A DNA stretch of 64,000 bases, from positions 1 through 64,000 of the forward strand of contig CAJQUW010002000.1 in the NCBI GenBank assembly GCA_907163375.1, given 5' to 3'. Numbering within the stretch: the first letter of the stretch is position 1; each line of letters opens with the position of its first letter. The notes under the pieces were generated by a model. It was not told the origin of the DNA. It did no database searches and was given only the letters and a program-made list of their open reading frames with translations. Position numbers and translations under genes: made by a program. Positions 11,713 through 22,180 of the stretch are shown here, piece by piece. The DNA comes from Prostheceraeus crozeri. Taxonomy: Eukaryota; Platyhelminthes; Polycladida; Euryleptidae.

Positions 11713-13810
11713 TTGTAAAACTTTATTTCTAACATACACACTGTTGAAACTTTATTTTTAACTTGTAAACGGTTGAAACTTTATTTCATTTCTGACAAAC
11801 AAGCAGATAAAACTTTATTCTTAACTTGTAAACTATTGAACCTTCATTTTATTTCTAACTTATAAACAGATAAAACTTTATTCTTAACATGCGCACTATT
11901 GAAACACTAGTTTTAACTTGCAAACTATTGAAACTTTATTTTTAACTTGTTAACGGTTGAAACTTTGTTTTATTTCTAACATACAAACAGATAAAACTTT
12001 ATTCTTAACTTGTAAACTGATGAAACTTCATTTTATTTCTAACATATAAACAGATAGAACTTTATTCTTAACTTGTAAGCTGGTGAAACTTCATTCTATT
12101 TCTAACATATAAACAGATAGAACTTTATTCTGAACATGTACACTATTGAAACTTTATTCTTAACTTGTAAACTATTGAAACTTTATTTTTAACTTGTAAA
12201 CTGATGAAACTTTGTTTTATTTCTATCATAGAAACAGATAAAACTTTATTCTTAACTTGCACACTATTAAAACTTCATTCTATTTCTAACATACAAACAT
12301 ATAACACTTTATTCTTAACATATGCACTATCGAAACAGATAAAACTTTATTCTTAACATATGCACTATTGAAACTTTATTCTTAACTTGTAAACTATTGA
12401 AACTTTATTCTTTACTTGTAAACTGATGAAACTTCATTTTATTTCTAACATATAAACAGATAGAACTTTATTCTTAACTTGTAAACTGGTGAAACTTCAT
12501 TCTATTTCTAACATATAAACAGATAGAAGTTTATTTCTAACATACAAACAGATAGAACTTTATTCTTAACTTGCCAACTGGTGAAACTTCATTCTATTTC
12601 TAACATACAAACAGATAAAACTTTATTCTTAACATACACAATATTGAAACTTTATTCTTAACTTGTAAACTATTAAAACTTTATTTTTAACTTGTAAACG
12701 GTTGAAACTTTGTTTTATTTCTATCATAGAAACAGATAAAACTTCATTCTTAACTTGCCAACTGGTGAAACTTCATTCTATTTCTAACAAACAAACAGAT
12801 AAAACTTTATTCTTAACACATGCACTATTGAAACATTAGTTTTAACTTGCAAACTATTGAAACTTTATTTTTAACTTGTTAACTTAAACAGATAGAACTT
12901 TATTCGTAACTTGTAAACTGGTGAAACTTCATTTTATTTCTAACATATAAACAAATAGAACTTTATTCTGAACATGCATACCATTGAAACTTTATTCTTA
13001 ACTTGTAAACTATTGAAACTTTATTTTTAACTTGTTAACTTAAACAGATAGAACTTTATTCGTAACTTGTAAACTGGTGAAACTTCATTTTATTTCTAAC
13101 ATATAAATAGATAGAACTTTATTCTTAACTTGTAAACGGTTGAAACTTCATTCTATTTCTAACATATAAACAGATAGAACTTTATTCTTAACTTGCCAAC
13201 TGGTGAAACTTCATTCTATTTCTAACATACAAACAGATAAAACTTTATTCTTAACATACACAATATTGAAACTTTATTCTTAACTTGCAAACTATTGAAA
13301 CTTTATTTTTAACTTGTTAACGCTTGAAACTTTGTTTTATTTCTAACATACAAACAGATAGAACTTCATTCTTAACTTGTAAACTGGTGAACCTTCATTT
13401 TATTTCTAACTTGTAAACTCTTGAAACTTTATTTTGATATACAAACAGCTAAAACTTTATTTCTAACGTATACACCATTGAAACTTAATTTCTAACTTGT
13501 AAACTCTTGAAACAGTTATAATTTTATTTTTAATTTACACTTAGCCTAACTTGTAAACTAGTAAATCTTGCAATCTTATTTTTACAAACAGTTACACCTT
13601 TATTTCTAACGCATACACTATTGAAACTTTATTTTTTAACTTGTAAAGTGGTGAAACTTTACTTTTTATCTTGTAAACTTTATTTTGTTTCTAACATACA
13701 AACAGATAAAGCTTTATTTCTAACGCACACACTATTGAAACTTTATTTTCAATCTGTAAACTGTTGAAACTATATCTTTCATTTACAAATAGTAGAACGC
13801 TTAGTCTAAC
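11713..13810 (-). repeat. element A satellite, right block, inverted orientation
   Basis: Same unit family as the left block but reverse complemented (AACTTGTAAACTATTGAAACTT and relatives). It is about half as long (2.1 vs 4.35 kb) and lacks the regular 622-bp ladder, although parts of the composite block are recognisable near 11900 and 12840. Confidence 0.9.
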
Positions 13811-14638
13811 TTGTAAATCTTATGACACTTCATATGGGTGATGATGGTAGATGAAATAGTGTTAAATAAAATTTAGATAGCTTACATGATACAGGGATAG
13901 CAATCGACTGCGATCCATGTGTAAAGAGCTTGTTAGACTACGGATGGACTTAAGTGGATGATTTAACCATGTATACTTTATTCATTTGGAAATAGTAGCA
14001 CGCTTAGTCTAACTTGTAAATCTTATAACATTTCATATGGGCGATGATGGTAGATGAAATAGTGTCAAATAAAATTAAGATAGCTTACATGATACAGGGA
14101 TAGCAATCGACTGCGATCCATGTGTAAAGAGCTTGTTAGACTACGGAAGAGAGAAGTGTGTTATGTTGCGTGTGGCGCGTGAGTGTCCTCCCATTTCATT
14201 CCATTCATCAATTCATCTCATTGATAGAGACAGGTAGAACTCATGGTTCTCATAATGTATGCAATGGATAGTTTTAGGCAACCTTCGACAGTTGGCTAAA
14301 TGTCGCCCTGGCGCGAATGCACACTACGTTGAGACAGAGGCAATCACTTGCAAACATGACGCAGAGAGGTTTAACAAGATTGACCATTGCCGAATGTCCC
14401 TTGCGGTATACATAGCTACGGGTTTCACCGCCGCCCTTTACAGGAACGCCCGTCGAAAGGAAGTATTACACCGAACTTCATTTGCAACGTTCAAGTTGAC
14501 TGATAGCAGATTCAACTTAATGATAGTATTCGCCAGTCCGAAGACTGCCCAGGGCAAACCGCGAAGAGGTTCTATCATGTCTTGCCCCATGGTGGCCCTT
14601 AAGAGAGCCGGTGGTTCGTTCTCGGGAGTAACGTCATC

Positions 14639-14911
14639 TTACACCCTACCAATTCTGCTGAGAGAGTCTTTGACTCTCTCTTTGGTAGCAGTGTCGACTT
14701 CCACACTAATTGGCACATGGCTAAAAAGTGGAATGTAGCGCCATTCCGTTGGATTTGGATTGACAACAGTTGCTGTCATCGGATTGCCAATCCGAGCAAG
14801 ATTATTGTGGACTCTGTCTTGCTCCTCTAGCCTGACAAACTCCTCAAATAAATTTCGCGGCCTTAACTGCGGTCCGCGAGGAGAGCTGACTTGACTGTTC
14901 GGCGTCTGCAT
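14639..14911 (-). CDS. conserved 90-aa protein of unknown function (element A, right copy)
   Basis: Residue-for-residue the same as the left-arm frame at 6177-6449. The TATA box is at 14943-14950 on the minus strand, again 39 bases before the ATG, and the bracketing repeats are mirrored. Two identical divergent copies in one element imply either a very recent inverted duplication or continued gene conversion between arms. Confidence 0.6.
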   Translation of the reverse strand: MQTPNSQVSSPRGPQLRPRNLFEEFVRLEEQDRVHNNLARIGNPMTATVVNPNPTEWRYIPLFSHVPISVEVDTATKERVKDSLSRIGRV

Positions 14912-14942
14912 GATTGAAATGAAATGAAATTAGAGGCAGTGG

Positions 14943-14950
14943 TTTATATA
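14943..14950 (-). promoter_or_regulatory. TATA box of the right-arm 90-codon frame
   Basis: TTTATATA on the plus strand, that is TATATAAA on the minus strand; mirror of 6138-6145. Confidence 0.65.
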
Positions 14951-16531
14951 CCCTCTAACGCGACGCAACGTTCAAGTTGACTGATAGCAGATTCAACTTA
15001 ATGATAGTATTCGCCAGTCTAAAGACTGCCCAGGGCAAACCGCGTGGAGGCTCTATCATGTCTTGCCCCATAGTGGACGATTATACGGTAGTGTGCTAGT
15101 AGATTTCAATCATTGAAAAGGGAAGATGAGAATCATTTCATTTGTCTCATCAACGTTTATCATGGGAGCAATCATTGAAGGGACATCTAATGAATTACAT
15201 TTCACTCTACTCCATATCATAAAGACTAACCTTTGTCGAATGGCTGAAGTACCTGGTGAGAGAAAGCGTCACGTTGAGTATGAAGTCGAACGCCCAACAT
15301 GAGCAACGGCTCAGAGGTTTCGGTCTAACAAACGACGAACAACCCGTGCAACACAATCCCTCTACGGCAGTACCCGCCGTCCCGAAGGAACGCTCGAGCA
15401 AAGGAGGTATTACAGCGATGATGTGCTTTATGAGCAGAAGTGAATCTCTTGATAGCAAGAGACTATTCAACTAGATAGCAAGTCAAAACAACCTGATAGC
15501 AGGACAAATGTATAGTCAGTAATTTACACTTAGTGAGGAATGATAGATTTGAGTGTAGTGAGTGGCACTCGATCCCGTCGACAACCCGAAGGCCTTGTAC
15601 TGATCACTAGGGAAGTGAGAGATCTTCCCCGATACCCGCTATTTACAGCTGAAGACATCATTGTCACTGCCCCGAAGTGGTAACAGCAACGCCGAGTCAA
15701 AGGTAGTGAACAGTAGCTGGGATCTAACCCCTCAAAGCTGCCTTAGACTTAGTTAAATTTGAAATCTGATAGCAGATTTGAACTCAACATACTTGAAAAC
15801 CTTGAGGAAACATCCCAAGTTATTGCTTTGATCAGCTTGATAGCAAGCCGTAGAGAGCTTGATTCACCAGCGTTTTGCAATGGAGATGTTTAGAGGCCAC
15901 CCATGACAAGATAGCTAAGACTCAACCGATTGGCGTTCAAAGTGCTACGTTGAGAGCTGTGTCAAATGCCCAACATGAGACATGAGTTGTCCCAGTGGTT
16001 ACGGTCTAAACTATGACACACTCCCTTGCCACACTTATCACTACGGCATCGTCCGCCGTCCCGAAGAACACCCTGTCAGTGGAATATTACAGCAAAACTC
16101 TCCGTGTCTTGCTCGCTTTCAGTGAAAAGCCGCTTATACCATGAGAAGACTGGCTCAGACATCATTAAAAATGCTTTCATTGACTTCAGCAGGGTCGAAA
16201 ACCCCCAGAAAACCTCCAAAAATAGTGAATTTAAATTTTTCAACTTTTTAGCACTACTTATGAAATTTTATAAGTAGTCTATCACTTAGGGCAGGTCAAT
16301 AGCGACCGAACCTTTTTTGAATCAAGTCAAACGGACTTGTAGAAGCAAAGTTACAAGCCTTTAAAGTTTTGGAGTCTTTTATGGCCTGGAGACGAAGGCC
16401 ATCTCCTGGCGAACCTCTAAGTCTGACGCCTTAGCTGATATCAGCAATGAAATTTTCTAAGTCGGTTTCTTACAGAAACTCGGGATTTGGAATGTCCGAA
16501 GCTATCATCGGAGCTCAGAGAGACGACTTAC

Positions 16532-16585
16532 CGTTGGCAATCTCTCGTCTGAATGACAAGTCCCTGTCGGTTCCCAGCTTATATA
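16532..16585 (-). promoter_or_regulatory. TATA box, leader exon and GT donor (element A, right arm)
   Basis: Mirror of 4503-4556: TATATAA at 16585-16579 on the minus strand and donor GTAAGT just inside 16532. Confidence 0.5.
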
Positions 16586-17384
16586 GTGTGTGGCGATCAG
16601 CTGATGACGTAATACCCATCATCCAAACACTAAAAACCCGTCTATCTCCGGTTCTAGTGCTCCGATTCAGCTGGAAATATACCATTTCCATGTAGAATTT
16701 GACGCTGAATCCGAATCTGGCCTCCGTTTTCTCATCCGATGCTTCGTTTTGGCGCTACACACCAAAACGTCCCAAATTCTAACTCCGTCGTTTTTTCGAA
16801 AAATGTTGAAACTTTTTTCTCTCCGATTGACTTGAAACTCACCATACAGACAGAGAATTTCACGCTGATTCCAAATCTGAAATCCGTTTTCTCATCCGAT
16901 GCTTCGTTTTGAAGCTACAGCCCAAAACGTCCCAAATTCTAACTCTGTCGTTTTTCGCCAATGTCCCAAAATCTTAAATGGCGTCTCACATCTAAACGAA
17001 GACAGATAGGAACAAGCCGATTCTTTCACTGAATTTGTCTCACTCTTAGCTTTCAAACGAGCTATGGCACGACTAAATCCGTCAACTGGAAGCCAAGATC
17101 GAAGCGAGCTGTCCAGAGGAGGGGGGACGTCAGCGAAAATTTTTTCTCTCCGATGGCGTTCAAATTCACCATACCGATGCAGAATTTCACGCTGAATCCG
17201 AATCTGGTCTCCGTTTTCTCATCCGATGGTTCGTTTGGGCGCTACACAGCCAAACGTCCCAAATTTTAACTCTGTTAAAATTTTGAAGAAAAATTTTTTC
17301 TCTCCGATTGAGCTGGAAATCACACCACAGATGCAGAATTTTACGCTGAATCCGAATCTGGCAGCCATTTCACCATCCACGACA

Positions 17385-17485
17385 ACCTAAACGGTCTCCC
17401 ACGTCAACCTAGACGGTCGCCCACGTCGACCTAGACGGTCGCCCACGTCAACCTGGACGGTCGCCCACGTCAACCAGGCGGTCGG
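17385..17485. repeat. 22-bp tandem repeat GACGGTCGCCCACGTCAACC, about 4.5 copies
   Basis: Unit GACGGTCGCCCACGTCAACC plus TA or TG. It is found at the right end of A and, with fewer copies, near both ends of B (about 33497-33550 and 42345-42395), but is missing from the left end of A. It is GC-rich and CpG-rich, unlike the AT-rich interior of A. Confidence 0.8.
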
Positions 17486-17654
17486 ACCAACTCACCCGAG
17501 TCTCACACTCTGTCGTTTTCGGGGGGGGGAGTCAGCGAACAGTTTGTGAACGTGGACCCACCTGGCCGGCACACCACGACACTCTGTCGTTCCAGAGGGG
17601 GGGGAGTCAGACTCGAAGCACCACGGCGGCCGACCACGACACTCTGCCGTTCCA

Positions 17655-17692
17655 GAGGGGGGGGGGAGGGGGAGGGGAGGGGGCGCGCCGGT
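17655..17692 (+). other. G-quadruplex-like run near the right end of element A
   Basis: Runs of ten, five, four and five G separated by single A residues lie 26 bases inside the terminus, followed by GCGCGCC. The left end has the C-rich complement (2838-2860). Each subterminal module of A and B also starts with 7-11 C or G. Quadruplex formation is predicted from the pattern only. Confidence 0.6.
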
Positions 17693-17718
17693 CGAGTGTT
17701 CGCCGTTTTCTTACTACT

Positions 17719-17724
17719 TACAGC
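17719..17724. repeat. 6-bp target site duplication of element A (right copy), TACAGC
   Basis: Exact copy of 2796-2801. The transposase gene resumes in frame directly after it with P-K-L-S-D-R-D. Confidence 0.9.
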
Positions 17725-19112
17725 CAAAGCTATCTGATCGGGATACATGTCGTTGTGTGAAACATGATAACATCGCATTTATGGCACAAAGACTAAAGGA
17801 GCTCAAAGTGATAAGCAGCGACGATCCTGAGAAGGTCATCGAAGAAACTGTCTGCAACTCGAAGTCGAAAAATTGTATGTACGGTAATTGTGATAACTGC
17901 AAAAGCAGAAGTATCAATCACAATGTTTCTAACTTATCGATTTCAACTTGGATACATTCATGGGAAACATCTCAAGTTCAATGGGAAAATTCCAAGGAAA
18001 AGAATATGCAAACATCAAAGAAAACAGTTCGTGTTCGTCAGACTTTAACACTGGATGATCTAGTGAAAAAGTTTACAGAATGTCTGAAGCCATTTCGGAA
18101 GCATGTCTATAACATTCGTCATCAATTTCTTGAGATCCGTCGACTGAAATCTAGCTTAAAACAAAATGAATGCATATTACACATCGATTTTTCAGAAAAC
18201 TGGAACACCAAGTATCATTCAGAGATTCAAGCCTGCAATTTTGGTGCTTGCAATGATCAAATAACGCTACACACCGGAGTATTGTATACTTCTGGAAAAA
18301 CAACGGCATTTGCAAGTTTGTCTGACTGTCGAAAGCATGATGCAGCAGCTGTTTGGGCTCATATGAAGCCTGTTTTCGATTGGATTAATTCCTTTAGTGA
18401 GGTCGATTCATGTTGTCTCCGATGGACCTAGCAGTCAGTATAAAAATCGCTATAACTTTTTTTTATTGTCTCATATGACATTTGAGCATGGATCTAGTGA
18501 ACCAGAGTGGTCATTCACAGAATAGGACACGGCAAAAGTGCAGCTGATGGCGTAGGTGGCAGCTTGAAAAGGTGTGCTGATCGACTGGTTGCCCAAGGTA
18601 TTGATATTCTCAATGCTGAAGCCCTATACCACGCTCTGCTTGGACAAGGAACTTCTGTGAAATTGTTTCTGGTCCCCGAAGCTGATATATCGCTTGTCTC
18701 GGATATTCTGCGAAAAAATGCATCCTTACTTGAGCGTAGTGTAAAAGGAACTTCAAGTTTCCATCAAGTATTGTGTCTAAACAGACATTCAATCATTTGC
18801 AGGGAATTGAGCTGTCATCATTGCACTAACCCAAAACCATGCAACTGTCACAACAGCAAATACCACACATTCTGTAAAATAAAACGTTGTAATAAAGTTA
18901 AAGGTAAACGGAATGATAATCAGAGCCTGAAGAAAAACACGACAAAAGTTTGTGCAGGATATTCCAGCTCTACTTCGTTGTATTGTTTTGTATGTGGAGA
19001 AGACACTATTGAGGATATGGTAAGATGCACCAGCTGCGAGGAATGGGCACACACCATGTGTGTCGGAGAAATTTCAGATGACTTTATTTACTCTTTAAAT
19101 TGGAAGATTTGA
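17725..19112 (+). pseudogene. 3' part of the decayed DDE-type transposase: catalytic core and PHD finger
   Basis: Continues the gene cut by element A. Visible are a cysteine-rich stretch (CMYGNCDNC), a likely first catalytic strand LHIDFSENW, a second motif SDGPSSQYKNR (around 18418-18450) and a third GHGKSAADGVGG (from 18525). An RNase-H-like D..D..E/H layout is inferred from these. The C-terminus has HCTNPKPCNCHNSKYH and a PHD-type zinc finger (CFVCG, then RCTSCEEWAHTMC) ending at about 19060. Frame changes lie near 18415 and 18525, so the copy is dead even apart from the insertion. Chromatin-reading PHD fingers occur in several transposase families and could guide integration. The exact superfamily was not determined; a domesticated host gene is a weaker alternative. 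Confidence 0.65.
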
Positions 19113-21533
19113 TTGGGGGCTGAATTTCGTATTGAATATTCGTTTTTTTGATAAAATAACGGTTCTCATTTTAATACACCGAACATGCTGTAAAACTGCT
19201 TATATGGTAATAGATCGATGTTATTCATAGACATTATAGAGTGTATTATGTCTTTATTTACTACTTATTGATGATAACAGCAGGTTTCTGGCAGCAACCG
19301 TCACGACGGTCAGTACCGTCACATGGCTGTCAGTACCGTTACGTTGCTGGCAGTACCGTCACGCAATCAATTATGGACGTGAAGCACTCAATAAATTGTT
19401 TCTTTATAGGTAATTGTCTATATTGTGAAAACACTTCATAAAATGGTGCTGCACCAGAAAAATCATCCTCAAAACGTCATCTTATTCACATGTTTGCACG
19501 AAGTTTTTGATGTCAAAGATAGAGAATTTTGAAAATTCGGTTAATTTATCAAATAATCAAAAAATCAGGATCACTGATATCATCCACTACATTTATATTT
19601 CAACTTGTGTGAGGCAGAAAATAGTTTACTATGAAAAAAATCGTACTTTATTTCTTTTCATGCCATTTAAATGGGACTCCTACTACGTGACGGTACTGAC
19701 ATTCTATTGAGTTATCTATCAATATCATCAAATCCTGTGAAAAAAATTGGAAATGATATGATGTGCAATCATCGAATTTGCAAAATTTGGAGCATTATTT
19801 ACCTTCTGGCAAATTATAGCAGTAAAATAAGAAGGTTGAAAAAAAATTTACTTTTTTTTCGAATTCGACATTTTCGTGAGAATGACCCATAAGATTTCAC
19901 TATGGGTTAAGCAAAATTAATTTTTGCCATTATCAAAATGAAATCGTACGTCAAGTTGTACCCGTCCTTTGCTAAAGATAGTTGGGTCTCCAGTTATGTG
20001 AAGAGAAACTTCACTGTCAACACCTTTGACAGCATCGATAAAAGAACTACAGCTCTTACTCTCTTGGCATCGAAGCTGGAAACAAAACCAAATCTCGTCT
20101 CAAGTGTAATGGTCGCTCTGATAGAGATTTCGTTATTAACAAAAGCTCGCGTAAATCAAAAACTATTTTAATGAAAATAAAGTTGTTCTAAATATTGATT
20201 TTATTAGGGATAGTTTTCTCGCAAAATTAATTATCGTATTCGTAAATATAAACTTGACATTAAATTCGCAAATTAAAGTAACCTAAAATTGTTACTTATT
20301 TCGAAACAAGAATAATAATAATACACGCTAAATTGTTTTCTTTGTAGTAACTTCTTAATCATAATAATTGCAATATTAGTTTTGTTGTTTATCCGTTTAT
20401 TTGTCATTTTAGTTCTAATAGTTACATAGATGATCTTCACGCCCTTTTCGTTTGAGATTTGATGAACATCGCAATGTAGCCACCCCAGTGGGTGGTTCAA
20501 TGTGCCCCACGCATGAGGCACATTGAACCACTTTGGTAGAAATTTCAAAATTAAAATTGTGAGGAGATTAAATGTCACAAAAACGTCCAACAACTTTGAG
20601 ATTACTAAGGATATCCTCAACCTTTCATCCGAGTTTGATTTTGGTTCATTTGATTTATTATATTCAAACTGCTGAGGAAAGATCAAAAACATGTTCAATG
20701 TGCCCCACCCGCCCCTATCAAGAATGGAGATGCAGCAAGTCCTCTGACTGATCGCTGTTTGAAATGTACCGCGAACTGTATTGAAGACTGACGTCAGTAT
20801 ATTGCTAACTTTGGATTGCCCTGTCAAAGCCAGTATCAACGAGTCACAACTATAATTCGAAAATTGATTTGTACTTCGCTGTGATTGCCTGGCATGATGT
20901 TATTAAATATAAATACACATGTCAACGGATTCTCATCGAAGATCGCACCCACAAACTGAAAGCTGTAACAAATACGCGAGTGACTCACAACCAAAAGCAG
21001 TTTAACTTAAATTAATAATGGCAGTTTTTCGATTAAGCAATCAAGCAGATTTTTAGAGTCATAACCACACATTTTCACTAAAAGTTGACGTATCTTGATG
21101 AACAATACGTCAAATAAAAGCCTAGGATTTGACTGTTCATCTCATGCGGGTTTCATCTCTTCATCAACGCGATTTCATGTTTAAAAATTATGATTTATGA
21201 AGTGGGTTTTACTTCTGTAGAGGCACATTGGGTAATGAGTAGACGTGTTATATACTGTCATCAATTCATCATGAAAAATGCAAATTATCATATCATTGTA
21301 ATAACATCAGGATAAGCTTAACGATGTAAAATGTGGAACGCCTTTATTTCTGAACAAATATTGCCAGTGATAAGAGCTATGCGTACAATAATAAAATTAC
21401 TAAATCCTGTACAAATTACAACTAACAACCGATGGAGAGAAATATTCATATATCAGCTTACCTATGAACAACATATGATTGTTCGAGTCATAGCAGTGAC
21501 TTACATTTTGCATAAATTAGTCAATTCCGTTTC
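19113..21533. other. intergenic stretch, no gene recognised
   Basis: AT-rich sequence with a short hairpin-prone repeat (CAGTACCGTCAC words at 19283-19362, and its inverse GTGACGGTACTGAC at 19686). The word CAATGTGCCCCAC occurs at about 20500 and 20698. Reading frames such as 20273-20839 on the minus strand show no known domain and are not called. The 3' end of the PHD transposon must lie somewhere here but its terminus was not found. Confidence 0.5.
19283..19362. repeat. short tandem repeat with CAGTACCGTCAC core
   Basis: Three to four imperfect copies of a ~24-base unit (GGCTGTCAGTACCGTTACGT) that also contains ACCGTCACGACGGT-like self-complementary words. An inverted single copy lies at 19686-19700. 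Confidence 0.6.
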
Positions 21534-21537
21534 TTAG

Positions 21538-22180
21538 ATTGTGTCATTCGTTTCCAAGAGATAATAAAATCGATTGCCATATATCCTGATTCCATCGATG
21601 TAGAAGTCAAATGACAAATCATGAAATATACGAATGAAACTTTGGAAGTGTGGAGACAATTTATTGTTAAATGATTCTGAAGAAAAATGAGATAACACTG
21701 CGCACTCGGAAGTCGTAATATATGTGTAATTTGTTGGGAGATTTATTGAAGGAAGCCAATCTAAGAGATCCTCGAAATCGGTGATATCATCCTTGGGAAT
21801 TCGAATTATCAAGTTTCCATTCTTGTGTTCTCTCTTTCCATGCGAGCTGTTGCCGTTGATGCGTTTTCCACAAAAAGTTTGGTTTGGTTGATGAAGATGC
21901 CGAGGTATAGTAAGATGGAAAGTTGTTGAAAACACTGGGAACTGCCGAAGATTTGAGTTGCAATAGTTTCAATTCTTTTCTGGGACGCTTAGATGATCTT
22001 GAATTGTTGACTTGTCTTGATCAAATCATTTTCGAGGAAGTGCAGAGAACAAATTCGCGAAGACAAGGTTGGAAGGAAGACGCTTCTTTGGCCAAAATTA
22101 TCGACATCCTCTCGTTTAATTGCTCTTATCCATTTGTCGCGAAGAGTGTGGTCATGAGATAATGCAAAAAAACGAAATAT
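21538..22180 (-). pseudogene. THAP-domain relic, possibly from a P-element-like transposon
   Basis: Reading the minus strand from about 22180: FRFFALSHDHTLRDKWIRAI, then SRICSLHFLENDL, then after a frame change SSKRPRKELK and LKSSAVPSVFNNFPSYY. This is the order of the THAP zinc-binding DNA-binding domain (FP..R..W motif, C-x2-H as CSLH, and the closing AVPSVF). A second frame change follows and the piece IPKDDITDFEDLLDWLPSIN continues to 21538, with ISF-type blocks (FHDLSFDFYIDGIRIYGNRF) reminiscent of the segment after THAP in P-element-type proteins. The start of the domain is unclear because the sequence there is eroded. At least two frame changes make this a relic. A decayed host THAP gene is the alternative. 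Confidence 0.55.

Larger units (their letters stand above)
13588..17268 (-). repeat. right arm of the element A palindrome
   Basis: Reverse complement of about 3820-7500 (coordinate sum 21088), including mirrored promoter, 90-codon frame and flanking repeats. Outside 17268 the two ends diverge in repeat composition until the shared terminus. Confidence 0.9.
2802..17718. mobile_element. Element A: 14.9-kb palindromic element, AG...CT ends, 6-bp TSD (Polinton-like termini, family open)
   Basis: The left end begins AGTAGTAAGAAAACGGCG and the right end is its reverse complement; perfect 6-bp duplications flank it. Order from left: terminal module rich in C-runs, ~487-bp tandem repeats, a promoter region, an 88-90 codon frame, then satellite; the same order is mirrored from the right. 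Positions in the two arms add up to 21088 from about 3820 to 7500, so 3.7 kb is collinear without net gaps; one base difference was noted in a 480-base stretch. AG ends and 6-bp duplications are typical of Polinton/Maverick elements, but no capsid, integrase, protease or polymerase gene was recognised, so this is a non-autonomous or unusual member, or another family. The exact duplication and near-identical arms point to a young insertion. It looks whole as an insertion; as a gene carrier it is empty or broken. Confidence 0.85.

Noticed and set aside
7290-13810. CRISPR-like or telomeric array
   Set aside because: Units are contiguous, variable and without unique spacers of constant size, and not a telomere motif; the structure is a satellite with higher-order repeats inside a transposable element in an animal genome.
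2802-17718. The palindrome as a pure long-read artefact
   Set aside because: A hairpin-read artefact would give a perfect mirror. Here the outer repeats and satellite differ between the halves and the outermost flanks differ and fit one target duplication. Not fully excluded without reads.
2802-17718. LTR retroelement interpretation of the repeated ends
   Set aside because: The ends are inverted, not direct, repeats, there are no primer-binding or polypurine sites, and no RT, protease or integrase frames.
20273-20839. Minus-strand frame of 188 codons
   Set aside because: No motif, low-complexity ends and composition of AT-rich intergenic DNA; the repeated CAATGTGCCCCAC word suggests repeat-derived sequence.
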